DNA from: Corbicula japonica
Taxonomy: Eukaryota > Mollusca > Bivalvia > Venerida > Cyrenidae
DNA length: 64,000 nt
Direction of reading: 5' to 3'
Assembly: GCA_038501625.1 (NCBI GenBank)
Contig: JAZAYU010000086.1
Span: 1,748,924-1,812,923, forward strand
Both the position numbers and the translations under genes were made by a program. Under the pieces are notes generated by a model. The model was not told the origin of the DNA. It saw only the letters and a program-made list of their open reading frames with translations, and did no database searches. How positions within the stretch are numbered: the stretch's first letter is position 1; the number at the start of each line of letters is the position of its first letter. Shown here piece by piece: positions 10,410 to 21,900 of this stretch.

Positions 10410-12200
10410 TAAAGTCAGACAATCCAGCGCCAAATGGCACTCACTTTCAAGCCAGTCGGCTCCATTCCATCATAGCGCCAATCGGCAATACAGCGCCAAT
10501 CGGCACTTCAATTTTACGCCACGTGGCGAGGTTCGTTCCCAGGAGGGGCAATATCTGATAATCAAACTAAACACTACCAATGCAGCGCCAAATGGCACTC
10601 ACTTTCAAGCCAATCGGCTAGTCTTTCACAAAACAATTCCATTCCAACACAGCGCCAATCGGCACTTCAATTTTACGCCACGTGGCGAGGTTCGTTCCCA
10701 GGAGGGGCAATATCTAATAATCAAACTAAACACTACCAATGCAGCGCCAAATGGCATTCACTTTCAAGCCAATCGGCTAGTCTTTCACAAAACAATTCCA
10801 TTCCAACACAGCGCCAATCGGCACTACAGCGCCACTCGGCGCTTCAATTTTACGCCACGTGGCGAGGTTCGCTCCCAGGAGGGGCAATATCACCTGATAA
10901 TCAAACTGAACACAACCAAAGCTTCACCAAATGACATTCACTTTCAAGCAATCGGCTAGTCTTCAAAAAACTATTCCATTCAAACACAGCGCCAATCGGC
11001 ACTACAGCGCCAATCGGCACTTCAATTTCACGCCACATGGCGAGTTTTCACTCAAATCGTTAACCTGATAATCGAGTTAAATACAACCAATGCCGCGCCA
11101 AATGGCACTCACTTTCATGCCAATCGGCTAGTCTTCAAAACGCAATTTCATTCAAATACAGCGCCAAACGGCACTACTTCGCCAACCGGCATAACAATTT
11201 CCCAACACAGCCAAGCGGCTACACAGCGCCAAGTGACACCTCAATCTAATTCCAATCGGCTATTCTCTTAGCAAATCAAATTACAAAACAGCACCAAGCT
11301 ACACTTCAATTTTAAGCCAATTGGCGGGTTTAAAGCAATTCCTTATTTAAGTTAATGCAATCAAACACTTCTAAGTAAAATTAACAGCGCCAAGTGGTTA
11401 AATTTACAATCCAAAAAATCATCATGCTCATCAATTTAATGTTAAGCGTTTTTCGATTATTTTTAAATGAAGTGGCTAAACTTTTCTCTAAATCGAATCG
11501 CATATAGCGTTCACATTTTGTCTGGTAATGGGAGATCAGTCCATTTAAATCAAATATTTTGGCCAAATCAATTAAAATGCTACATTCTCCGCTAAGAAGT
11601 TTTCTTCGTCCTTATCGTTTTAATCGTAGAAAATATATCCTATTCCACGTGTAAATCGTGTCAATATTATTCTTCCAATAACTACTGATCTTAATCAAGA
11701 TAAAATTTAAATTATACAATTTCTAATTTTCACGGTAACTTAAAATCAAGACGCATTTAGGCCAATGCAATGAAATATGCTGAAATGTTAGTCAAGTTGC
11801 TTTTCTTGTTTCGAACAAATGCCATTCTTGGCAAGTGACACTTAAATTTTAGAATAAGTGGCGATTTCGGAATTCGTTATACACCATGAGAATCGAACCA
11901 AACACATCCACGCTAAGTGCAAACGTAATATTGATGCAAATGAATATAATTAAACGCCAAGTGCGCATAAAATATTACTCCAGTAGCGAGATTAAGGCCA
12001 CATCAGCCTCTAATGAAAACAAAACACATCCGGTTCAATGCAATGTTATGTTGAACTACTGATTTAGTAAAGTGATTGTTTTGTCTAAACAAACACAATA
12101 CGATATATCGCACACTTTCGCCATGAGGCGATTGATCAGAATCGAAGCAAACATACCCAAACACAAAATAACAGAACGCACAATCTAACTTTCAGCCAAG
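10410..12200. repeat. Field of palindromic decamers GCCAATCGGC / GCCACGTGGC
   Basis: From 10410 to about 11060 a unit of about 160 bp is repeated four times; each has AGCGCCAATCGGCACT motifs, one TTTTACGCCACGTGGCGAGG and a GAGGGGCAATATC. After 11060 the unit dissolves, but single palindromes (GCCAATTGGCG, GCCAAGTGGC, CGCCATGAGGCG) keep appearing about every 50-100 bp to 12200. The long open frame at 10342-10959 exists only because the unit is multiplied in frame, and it carries no domain. Confidence 0.75.
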
Positions 12201-12814
12201 TGGCTTGTTCACATAAAATTGTAAAAAATGTTCTCAGTCCAATGCAGCTTCTGATAAGCGTTTGATATATACGTCAAAAATTACGAACCATTCTAATTGC
12301 GAAAAGAATCATTTGAAATTTATCTTTCATAACTTCTAAGTGACTTTTAATGCAAAATACCAAATCTTGATAACAATCGTAGAAACACAATGAGACAAAT
12401 AAGGTAATTAAGCTGCTACCTATCAACTAAGTGTACAAAAGTGTTAACAAAGTTCTAACCATCTTCGCAAATGGTGAAATCAAACACATAAAAAGAGGGC
12501 GGGTGGGACGGGAAATTAGAAATATTTAATATGTCTGTACAATAGCAATGCGACGACTCGAATGAATTTTATCCAAGGTTTACACCATATATAATGACAC
12601 TGCACGAGAATTTCGTGAATCCTCACAACCAATAACCTTGAAGCATACATGAGATGAATTACATAGAAACGTGGATAAATACATTTATTTTCTAATTCAC
12701 TGCGTTCAAACGAAAATAAATTATTTATCCCATATTCAAGTAATTCATAGGTAGGAAAAGAAATAAAAACACCAAGTACAATAGGAATGGTCGTATTGCA
12801 TTGCTATATACTAT

Positions 12815-14457
12815 CGAAAAACACAAAGAACGGGAAAATTCTATTCTTAGACCTTTATGAATTAGTAGTATCTCAGAATTAAGTAAAAGTTTGTACAATT
12901 CACTATTACCGCGAATGTTTTTGTTTTTTCTTTAGATTTTTATTACGTAATTTTTTGAACATTTTAATTTCTATCGACTATATCATAAAACCATATCAAT
13001 ACATGCACGTGCAAATCCAACTCGACAAAACCTTCAAGGAAACACACTTATCAATCTAACGTAGCGTAATACGCAACGACAAGTTATTCTGAGTTAATAT
13101 ACTAAGGAACTTAGCGTAAGAACTGTATGTTTCTCGTATGAGTAAATGAAATTCATGCATACTGGAATATTTAAAAAATATAGTATTCCTTGTTATTCAG
13201 CGCAACTGAGGCAATGTTATCGATAATTTCCCGTAAAATCTACAGATTGATGTCATATTATATGTACAAATTATAATATTAAAACGCAAACAATCATAAC
13301 TTGGGGACATGGCGATCTTCCCATTGTGCTAATGGGCTTAAGCTCGCACTCAAATCTACATCCCATCATATATGAACATTCTCGTATAAAACTAAAAAAT
13401 AACTGAAAATATACGAACCCATAAATGCCAGATTTTAATATACTTTCCACTTGCCTATCCAACCATCGTTTCAGAACACCTGACAAAGCAATCTCTCCGA
13501 TTCTTGGTTTACGTTGACCAACTGCATTAATGCCGAACTTGCCATAGTAATGATTATGTTGGGCTCAAACCAGCATCCCGTCATAAAAGATCAACAAATT
13601 GTTTGTCCTGAAATTACTAAGCATACTCTTTCTTAATTAATTATAACTGTTAGAATTATAATAAAAACAGTATTAATCATGGAAAAGAAAACAAATATCC
13701 ACGGATTTCAATAAACATTTTATTTTCTACCGAACCAATCGAAAATGCAGTCTCTATGGAGCCAAATCTACATGAAAAACAATAGAATTTGCTTGAAATC
13801 TTAATTGTATTAAACACTAAAATATTATAATAAATAACTGTTTTAATTATTTCTATACTTCTAAAAGTCTAACTACCGTAAGTAAACTATAGGATAACAC
13901 AAGGCTCTTTGATCAGTTTATTCTCTCCAAAACAAGAGCCACTCATTTCATTTGGATAGAAAAGTACAGTTAGCGTCTTATACTGTATAAAATATACACA
14001 ATTTCCATGTTTTCCACGTGCAATTGTACATACAATGCATAACTTTTTATACATGACCTATCTGATTGTTTTACAGCAAGCCTAAATAAACGCAGTAAAA
14101 TGATATCACCATCACACTCATTTTACTGCTGTTTGTTTTTTAAATACATGTGTAACAATATTTTTCATCGTTGTAAAATTAACTTGTCAAATTATTATCT
14201 ATTGCACAGAGATTAAGCGGCCAGGCTTAAATTGCAACACTAATGCAAATGCAATAACAGCTGATTAACTTTCTCGTCCCTCTAGCATCACATGAACCTT
14301 CAACGAAAATAACCGATGTCTTTAAATTAGGCCTCAAACTCTCGATTTAAAAAATCAAACATCATTTATACCAAATATCTAGAATTCAATATTTGAAAAA
14401 CTAAATAAAAACAAAAATACAAACGCATTTCCGAAAAATGCAAACCACTCTCAGGAC
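12815..14457. other. Interior of unit 2, nothing recognised
   Basis: This AT-rich sequence lies between the 128-bp end repeat and the foldback element. No reading frame, tandem repeat or known element end could be identified on either strand. Confidence 0.4.
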
Positions 14458-14465
14458 GCTGACTA

Positions 14466-15832
14466 CACAGACACTTGTTTAGGGGTCATTTGCTGGCCCT
14501 ATATGCCTATAGAGCTATATAGGCCTATATACAGGCTTACAGGTCTCTAGACCCAAAAGTGGGCAATTTCAGGAAATAAACAGATGATCTATAGCATGAG
14601 ATACAACTACAATCACTTAGAACACAAAATATCCCAGTTTGAAAAAAATACCCGTTCAACAATAATTAACCATTCACAAGATTCCAAACTTACCATTTCA
14701 CGATAAAAAGTACATTCAAAAGACTACATCGATTTCAAAGACAAAATCGTAACTTACCGAACAAGTACTGATCGCTGTTGATAGATTATCTACTTATCTC
14801 TCCGATGACCCCAGTAACTAAACATAAATCCCCATATTAACGGAAGAAAATCCAATTTTTTATCACAGCCCCCCGAACTTTTCACCTTCGTCTTGACGAT
14901 ATCTGTTCTTTTCCGAAAGAAGGATTCTGACACGAACGGAAACATTTACAGCAAGTTTACAAATTAAAAAAAAATTGACAGTTTTTTAACTTTCGTTTTA
15001 AAAAACACTTTGAAAGTGAGATGAAATATCAGTAATATTTATCTTGTTACGATTTAAAATTTGTAAAAAAATAAATAAATAAATAAATCGCTCCTGAAAC
15101 GTACTGTTGACGTAGAGTACCGGCAAGGTACGGTTTCTGTGTTTATCGGATCTGCCTCGTGGTTAATTTGTGTGGTGGTTTTCATCAATTTTCTTTTAAA
15201 AGGGAGTATTATTTCGACATTTTCTCTGTTTCTCCTTATTCTAACCGTCGTTCGAAAGTTTCCGCCAATTTAACGTTTGACTATCAACAGCGTACGTAGC
15301 AAAAACCTATTTTGATATTTGAAATTGTGGAACCCGGCTCTTATGCGTATTCAATCCGTTTTCTAACTCGGCCGGAATCCATCGGAAAAGAACAGATATC
15401 GTCAAGACGAAGGTGAAAAGTTCGGGGGGCTGTGATAAAAAATTGGATTTTCTTCCGTTAATATGGGGATTTATGTTTAGTTACTGGTGTCATCGGAGAG
15501 ATAAGTAGATAATCTATCAACGGCGATCAATACTTGTTCGGTAAGTTACGATTTTGTCTTTGAAATCGATGTAGTCTTTTGAATGTACTTTTTATCGTGA
15601 AATGGTAAGTTTGGAATCTTGTGAATGGTTAATTATTGTTGAACGGGTATTTTTTTCAAACTGGGATATTTTGTGTTCTAAGTGATTGTAGTTGTATCTC
15701 ATGCTATAGATCATCTGTTTATTTCCTGAAATTGCCCACTTTTGAATCTAGAGACCTGTAAGCCTGTATATAGGCCTATATAGCTCTATAGGCATATAGG
15801 GCCAGCAAATGACCCCTAAACAAGTGTCTGTG
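14466..15832. mobile_element. Foldback element with 451-bp inverted arms and 8-bp target duplication
   Basis: The arms 14466-14916 and 15832-15382 are reverse complements over 451 bp with only a few differences. They start CACAGACACTTGTTTAGGGG. The octamer GCTGACTA flanks both ends (14458-14465 and 15833-15840). The 465-bp centre has no coding frame. An 8-bp duplication with a CA-starting terminus fits non-autonomous hAT-type elements; P-type is an alternative. The arms include the palindromic CCTATATGCCTATAGAGC stretch. High arm identity suggests a recent insertion. Confidence 0.85.
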
Positions 15833-15840
15833 GCTGACTA

Positions 15841-16561
15841 GATACGCCTTTTATTCATCATCCAGCAATCATCACGAGACTGTCAAATCTGAAAATATTA
15901 TCGTATAGCATCTCAATATCTATCAAATGGAATGCTGCATGCCCTGAATTACAATGTTTTTTCAAACATTGCCATAACAAGTGAACTCAATCCAATTTCA
16001 AAATTAATCTCTTATCTGTGATACTGAACAGCATTTCTTCCTCCAGTGAGTTTATCAACAACATTGCCGTTACATGCCAACGGAATAATAGTTGGAAAAA
16101 AATACTGAGATACATATTACCATTCCAAAGCCTATATTAAAATATGTTATTTAAAATGCACATGCATTTAATTGCTTTTAGACAAATCGTAAATTACTGA
16201 TTTCAATTTCATGTCACATTTACCAACAATTCAATATAAAAACTTTGTAAATATACATTCCCCTTATTGTATTCTTTGATTGCACAAGATATACATATAA
16301 TATCAAAATGATTTACTTATCGAACACCACGTGCTCTTCCTCAAGTTTCTAAATCTGAAAAATTTACAAAATGAATACTCATCAGTGACAAAATAATTTG
16401 TCAATGGTTCCGACTATCGCTGTTATTGCCGACTCCGAGCTCAAGTTGTATCCATGCCCAAGGATATTTGAAGAAAGTTGCCGAACATGAACTCCATCAG
16501 AAAATTGAATTGTCCTTCTCACAGTCAAGTAATGACCTTCTCAAATGCGTCCTTAATTTAT
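15841..16561. other. Interior of unit 2 after the foldback element, nothing recognised
   Basis: The sequence is AT-rich with no gene or repeat identified. A TTTTAGACAAATCGTAAA string near 16178 resembles a fragment of the exon 1 end repeat, but it is too short to call. Confidence 0.35.
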
Positions 16562-16735
16562 AAATTAGAAATATTTAATATGTCTGTACAATAGCAATGC
16601 GACGACTCGAATGAATTTTATCCAAGGTTTACACCATATATAATGACACTGCACGAGAATTTCGTGAATCCTCACAACCAATAACCTTGAAGCATACATG
16701 AGATGAATTACATAGAAACGTGGATAAATACATTT

Positions 16736-17690
16736 CTGTATGGTTTAAAACTAGCATTTTACCATCAAGGGAGGTAACAGAAAATTGTAATAATTATTTC
16801 TATTTTTAACTTATCGCTAGTTGGTGTTACCATTCGATTGTTAAGAGAAGTCATCGAGTATTTAATTATACAAATGTGTAACGCTTTAAAGTCGAACTGT
16901 GGCTTCTTGGGTTCCAGCCATTTCTGCGACCGTAAAAACTTACTATGAGCTCGAGAGATAATATGCCACGACAATATCAGAGAATCGAGTAAACAAATTT
17001 ATTCTGAAGGCCGTATCGGGAGGTACAAATTTTATAGCAATGTTGCATTTTGATCGACCTGGTGCTTGTTATTTTTAGGCACATGTAACTCGGAAACACA
17101 GAGCATGAGCTTGAGTAGTCATTTCAACGAACTCCCGAAGATTGAGAGGTCAGAGCATTGAGAACAATGTTTACTCGGGAGGCTATGCCTGCACCTAGAG
17201 AAAATACTAAAGTTTTGAACGACCTGTGGCTCCTTGGGTTCCAGCCATTTTTGAGGCCGGAAACTCCTAATATGAGCTCGAGAGGGTTATTTGCCACGAT
17301 CAAAAGAGATCCTAAGGGGATACCACCAGGAGGCAAACAATTATCCACTTAAGGTTTAAACCAGGTTCTTGGAAAAGTACGGGGAAAAGTTTCACGGCCG
17401 CCTAACAGAACAGACATAACAACTGTGATCATAAAATGTGATGGTAATGAAAGCCAGTTATAAAGATAAGTCAGTTAAGAACAAACTAACGAAATTATAT
17501 GCCTTTACAAAGTATTTTATAAGAATATATGAAAATATTTATAAAATAGATATATTTGTTAACAATATCAAAATAAATGAAAGAAATTAAATATTTTAAT
17601 GTTATAGCTTATTGCTGTATACCAGGGTTATTTTGGGTAAATTCAGCAAATAATTTAGTACTGCCATACCTAATATTCGATTAAAATTGT
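16736..17690. other. Right part of repeat Q and a local duplication
   Basis: CTGTATGG..ACCATCAAGGGAGG at 16736-16780 continues repeat Q. A segment of about 100 bp (TGTGGCTTCTTGGGTTCCAG to GAGCTCGAGAG..TGCCACGA) at 16885-16970 recurs at about 17223-17300. ACGGGGAAAAGTTTCACGGCC at 17379-17399 resembles the Q right end. The open frames on both strands at 17124-17352 are mirror frames of the duplicated segment and show no domain. Confidence 0.45.
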
Positions 17691-17692
17691 CA

Positions 17693-17971
17693 AAATGTGA
17701 AATATTTCCTATCAGGAATCGCCACACTCACAAAACACAGCCTTCCCATGCAGCGAAAAAGAAGAAATGAAAAGAGAGCAAGTTTTTCATGTGTTTATAA
17801 GCATGTCAAGTTCAAATACGACTACACAAACAATTAACGAAAATGAGAACCCTTGAGGTTACCGCCATGGAACGGTCAGTGGCAAACTAATTTGCCTCTG
17901 GGGGCTTAAACCAGGTACTAGGGTGCACCAACCTCACACATGCCCCAGCAAGTTCTCAAGTCAACAGACAA
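17693..17971 (+). mobile_element. Repeat X, left half (split by the 17972-34706 insertion)
   Basis: It begins GTGAAATATTTCCTATCAGG and follows the X consensus through AACGGTCAGTGGCAAAC and GGGTGCACCAACCTCACAC to TCAACAGACAA. At that point intact X copies continue with GTACAAG, which here is found only at 34707. The X copy was therefore split by the Y dimer. Confidence 0.75.
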
Positions 17972-18699
17972 TGAGAATCTATCATTGGTATTCGGCGAAG
18001 ATCAAGGTATCTCAACCCGAGGGTAATGCTTTCCAGACGGAAACGAGGCTGTGCCGAGTTTCCGTCTGGAAAGCATTGCCCGAGGGTTGGGATACCGCGA
18101 TCTTCGCCGAATACCAATGATTGATTATTTTTCTCACTTACTTCTTAAAGATTCAAACAAAATTCTTCAAAAATAAAAAAAAACGCAAGAATTTTAGAGA
18201 ACTATTTCTTTCGCGTAACTTCCAGTAGGAATGGTAAATCAGCCACGAATACACAGTCCTGTCAAAGTTAAACACCCCTAACATGGAGGCCTTCAACAAT
18301 ATCGTTACAAATAAAAGAAATGAAAAGAATCGTTTTTCATTGCATGAAAACAGCTGGTTCATTCGTTGAAAACGGATAACAGATCTGCGATTTGTAAGGT
18401 TATCAGTGATTTCGTCACAATTTGAAATTTTAAAAAAATGAATCGTACATACCAGTTGAAATATCCCGATTTAACAGCAGTATATTTCCTATTTTATTTT
18501 CCATTCACTTTATTCATAGATCCTGATGTTTAACGAAGCTCGCAACAGCGGTATAAGAATGAAACACTTTAAAAAGTAGCAATTTCAGACTCATACCACG
18601 ATAAACACTTCCAAGTTCCAGCGTTAGGAATTTAGCAACCTCCGAGTGTATCCTTTCCAAATGATTTTTGAACAAAATCCTGATCAAACAAAATCAACA
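17972..18699 (+). mobile_element. Element Y, unit 1, first part
   Basis: It matches 33759-34487 over its whole length with a few percent divergence. It starts GAGAATCTATCATTGG with the 137-bp hairpin and stops at AAAATCAACA (18690-18699). The rest of this unit resumes at 33526 with the same decamer in front, so unit 1 is interrupted by the 14.8-kb insertion Z. Confidence 0.75.
17983..18119. repeat. 137-bp hairpin at the head of Y unit 1
   Basis: The stretch is nearly its own reverse complement. CATTGGTATTCGGCGAAGAT pairs with ATCTTCGCCGAATACCAATG, and CTTTCCAGACGGAAAC pairs with GTTTCCGTCTGGAAAG around a GAGGCTGTGCCGA centre. Arms are about 62 bp. It is duplicated at 33769-33905. Confidence 0.85.
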
Positions 18700-18964
18700 C
18701 CAAATTCAAGTTGGCGAACACTAAGGTAGCGAACAATAGTAGCGAACAATAAGGATTCGTACCCATAATTATTCGATTTTTTCCTAGCGAACACTAAGGA
18801 TTTATCGATGAAAAATATGGAAAAGTTAATTTATCTGAAAGGAAATCAAATCCTATGTGATAAAATATGAAAAACATATTCAGTACATAATAAATGTGAA
18901 AGTACCAAAAGAAAAAATGTTTAGAGAGCTTCTTATTATAACAGAAAAATAACTTATATATAAA

Positions 18965-21900
18965 TAATTACATTCATCACATCGACATCACCTTCTTGGA
19001 GATAATGTGACAGAACAAGACTAATATTATTATTTAGGCATTTCATATTGGCAACGAATAATACTACTTTGATCAACATAGGTAGGGGAAGGCTATGTGC
19101 TGTTGAGCCTTGAAGCAAGCCCGGGGTCGTCAATATACCGAGAAAACGTCTTTGTCGACTTTTGAATCAACCCTTTCACCTTCTTCGAGCTAATGTGACA
19201 GAACTAGACTGATATAGTTATTTAGGCACTTCATATGGGTAACGAAAAATACCACTTTGATCAATATAGGTAGGGGAAGGCTATGTGCTGTTGAGCCTTG
19301 AAACAAACCTGGGTGCGTAAAAACAACAAGAAAACGTCTATGTCGACTTTTGAATCAACTCTTTCACCTTTGTAGAGCTAATGTGACAGAACTAGACTGA
19401 TAAAGTTATTTTGGCACTTCATATGGGTAACGAAAAATAACACTTTGATCAACAAAGGTAGGGGAAGGCTATGCGCTGTTGAGCCTTGAAGCAAGCCCGG
19501 GTTCGTCAAAATACCGGGAAAACGTCTTTGTCGACTTCTGAAACAACCCTTTCACCTTTTTAGAGCTAATGTGACAGAACTACACTGATATAGTTATTTA
19601 GGCACTTCATATGGGTAACGAAAAATAACACTTTGTTTAACATAGGTAGGGGAAGGCTATGTGCTGTTGAGCCTTGAAGCAAACCCGGGTGCGTCAAAAT
19701 ACCGGGAAAACGTCTTTGTCGACTTTTGAAACAACCCTTTCACCTTTTTAGAGCTAATGTGACAGAACTAGACTGATTAAGTTATTTTGGCATTTAATAT
19801 ATGTAACGAAAAATATCATTTTGATCAACATAGGTAGGGGAAGGCTATGTGCTGTTGAGCTTTAAGCAAGCCCGGTGTCGTCGATATACCGGGAAAACGT
19901 CACTGTCGACTTTTGAATCAACCCTTTCACCTTCTTCGAGCTAATGTGACAGAACTAGACTGATATAGTTATTTAGGCACTTCATATGGGTAACGAAAAA
20001 TACCACTTTGATCAATATAGGTAGGGGAAGGCTATGTGCTGTTGAGCCTTGAAACAAACCCGGGTGCGTAAAAACAACAAGAAAACGCCTATGTCGACTT
20101 TTGAATCAACCCTTTCACCTTTGTAGAGCTAATGTGACAGAACTAGACTGATATAGTTATTTTGGCACTTCATATGGGTAACGAAAAATAACACTTTGAT
20201 CAACATAGGTAGGGGAAGGCTATGCGCTGTTGAGCCTTGAAGCACACCCGGGTGCGTCAAAATACCGGGAAAACGTCTATGTCGACTTCTGAAACAACCC
20301 TTTCACCTTTTTAGAGCTAATGTGACAGAACTACACTGATATAGTTATTGAGGCACTTCATATGGGTAACGAAAAATAACACTTTGTTTAACTTAGGTAG
20401 GGGAAGGCTATGTGCTGTTGAGCCTTGAAGCAAGCCCGGGTTCGTCAAAATACCGGGAAAACGTCTTTGTCGACTTTTGAAACAACCCTTTCACCTTTTT
20501 AGAGCTAATGTGACAGAACTACACTGATATAGTTATTTTGGCACTTCATATGGGTAACGAAAAATAACACTTTGATCAACATAGGTAGGGGAAGGCTATG
20601 CGCTGTTGAGCCTTGAAGCACACCCGGGTGCGTCAAAATACCGGGAAAACGTCTATGTCGACTTCTGAAACAACCCTTTCACCTTTTTAGAGCTAATGTG
20701 ACAGAACTACACTGATATAGTTATTTTGGCACTTCATATGGGTAACGAAAAATAACACTTTGTTTAACTTAGGTAGGGGAAGGCTATGTGCTGTTGAGCC
20801 TTGAAGCAAGCCCGGGTTCGTCAAAATACCGGGAAAACGTCTTTGTCGACTTCTGAAACAACCCTTTCACCTTTTTAGAGCTAATGTGACAGAACTACAC
20901 TGATATAGTTATTGAGGCACTTCATATGGGTAACGAAAAATAACACTTTGTTTAACTTAGGTAGGGGAAGGCTATGTGCTGTTGAGCCTTGAAGCAAACC
21001 CGGGTGCGTCAAAATACCGGGAAAACGTCTTTGTCGACTTTTGAAACAACCCTTTCACCTTTTTAGAGCTAATGTGACAGAACTAGACTGATTAAGTTAT
21101 TTTTGCATTTAATATATGTAACGAAAAATATCATTTTGACCAACAAAGGTAGGGGAAGGCTATGTGCTGTTGAGCTTTAAGCAAGCCCGGTGTCGTCACA
21201 ATACCGGGAAAACGTCACTGTCGACTTTTGAAACAACCCTTTCACCTTTTTAGAGCTAATGTGACGGAACTAGACTGATATAGTTACTTAGGCACTTCAT
21301 ATGGGTAACGAAAAATAACACTTTTATCAACGTAGGTAGGGGAAGGCTATGTGCTGTTGAGCCTTGAAGCAATCCCGGGATCTTCAAAATACCGGGAAAA
21401 CGTCTTTGGCGACTTTGGAAACGACCCTTTCACCTTTATAGAGCTAATGTGACAGAAATAGACTGATATAGTTATTTTGGCACTTCATATGGGTAACGAA
21501 AAATAACACTTTGATCAACATAGGTAGGGGAAGGCTATGTGCTGTTGAGCCTTGAAGCACGCCCGGATGCGTCGAAATACCGGGAAAACGTCTTTGTCGA
21601 CTTTTGAAACAACCCTTTCACCTTTTTAGAGCTAATGTGACAGAACTACACTGATATAGTTATTTTGGCACTTCATATGGGTAAAGAAAAATAACACTTT
21701 TATCAACATTGGTAGGGGAAGGCTATGTGCTGTTGAGCCTTGAAGCAAGCCCCGGTGCGTCCGAATACCGGGAAAACGTCTATGACGACTTTTGAAACAA
21801 CCCTTTCACCTTTTTAGAGCTAATGTGACGGAACTAGACTGATATAGTTGTTTAGGCACTTCATATGGGTAATAAAAAATAATACTTTTACCAACATACG

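Larger units (their letters stand above)
9957..16729. mobile_element. Composite insertion: two tandem units with shared ends and different interiors
   Basis: The first 128 bp (9957-10084) recur at 12687-12814, and 174 bp at 12513-12686 recur at 16562-16735. The layout is therefore R1-S-R2-R1-T-R2. The pentamer ACATT stands at the left junction (9952-9956), between the units (12681-12685) and at the right junction (16730-16734), as a shared target duplication would. Unit 1 is about 2.72 kb. Unit 2 is 4.04 kb, or about 2.67 kb once the foldback insertion at 14466-15832 is removed. Interiors S and T look unrelated by eye. No coding frame with a recognisable transposase domain is seen. Confidence 0.6.

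Noticed and set aside
10342..10959. 205-residue open frame as a repetitive protein gene
   Set aside because: It is open only where the 160-bp DNA repeat is regular, its repeat unit is the palindromic decamer array, and it has no start context, splice sites or domain.
17124..17352. Overlapping open frames on both strands as a gene
   Set aside because: They mirror each other within a locally duplicated segment (also at 16885-16970), and no domain is visible.
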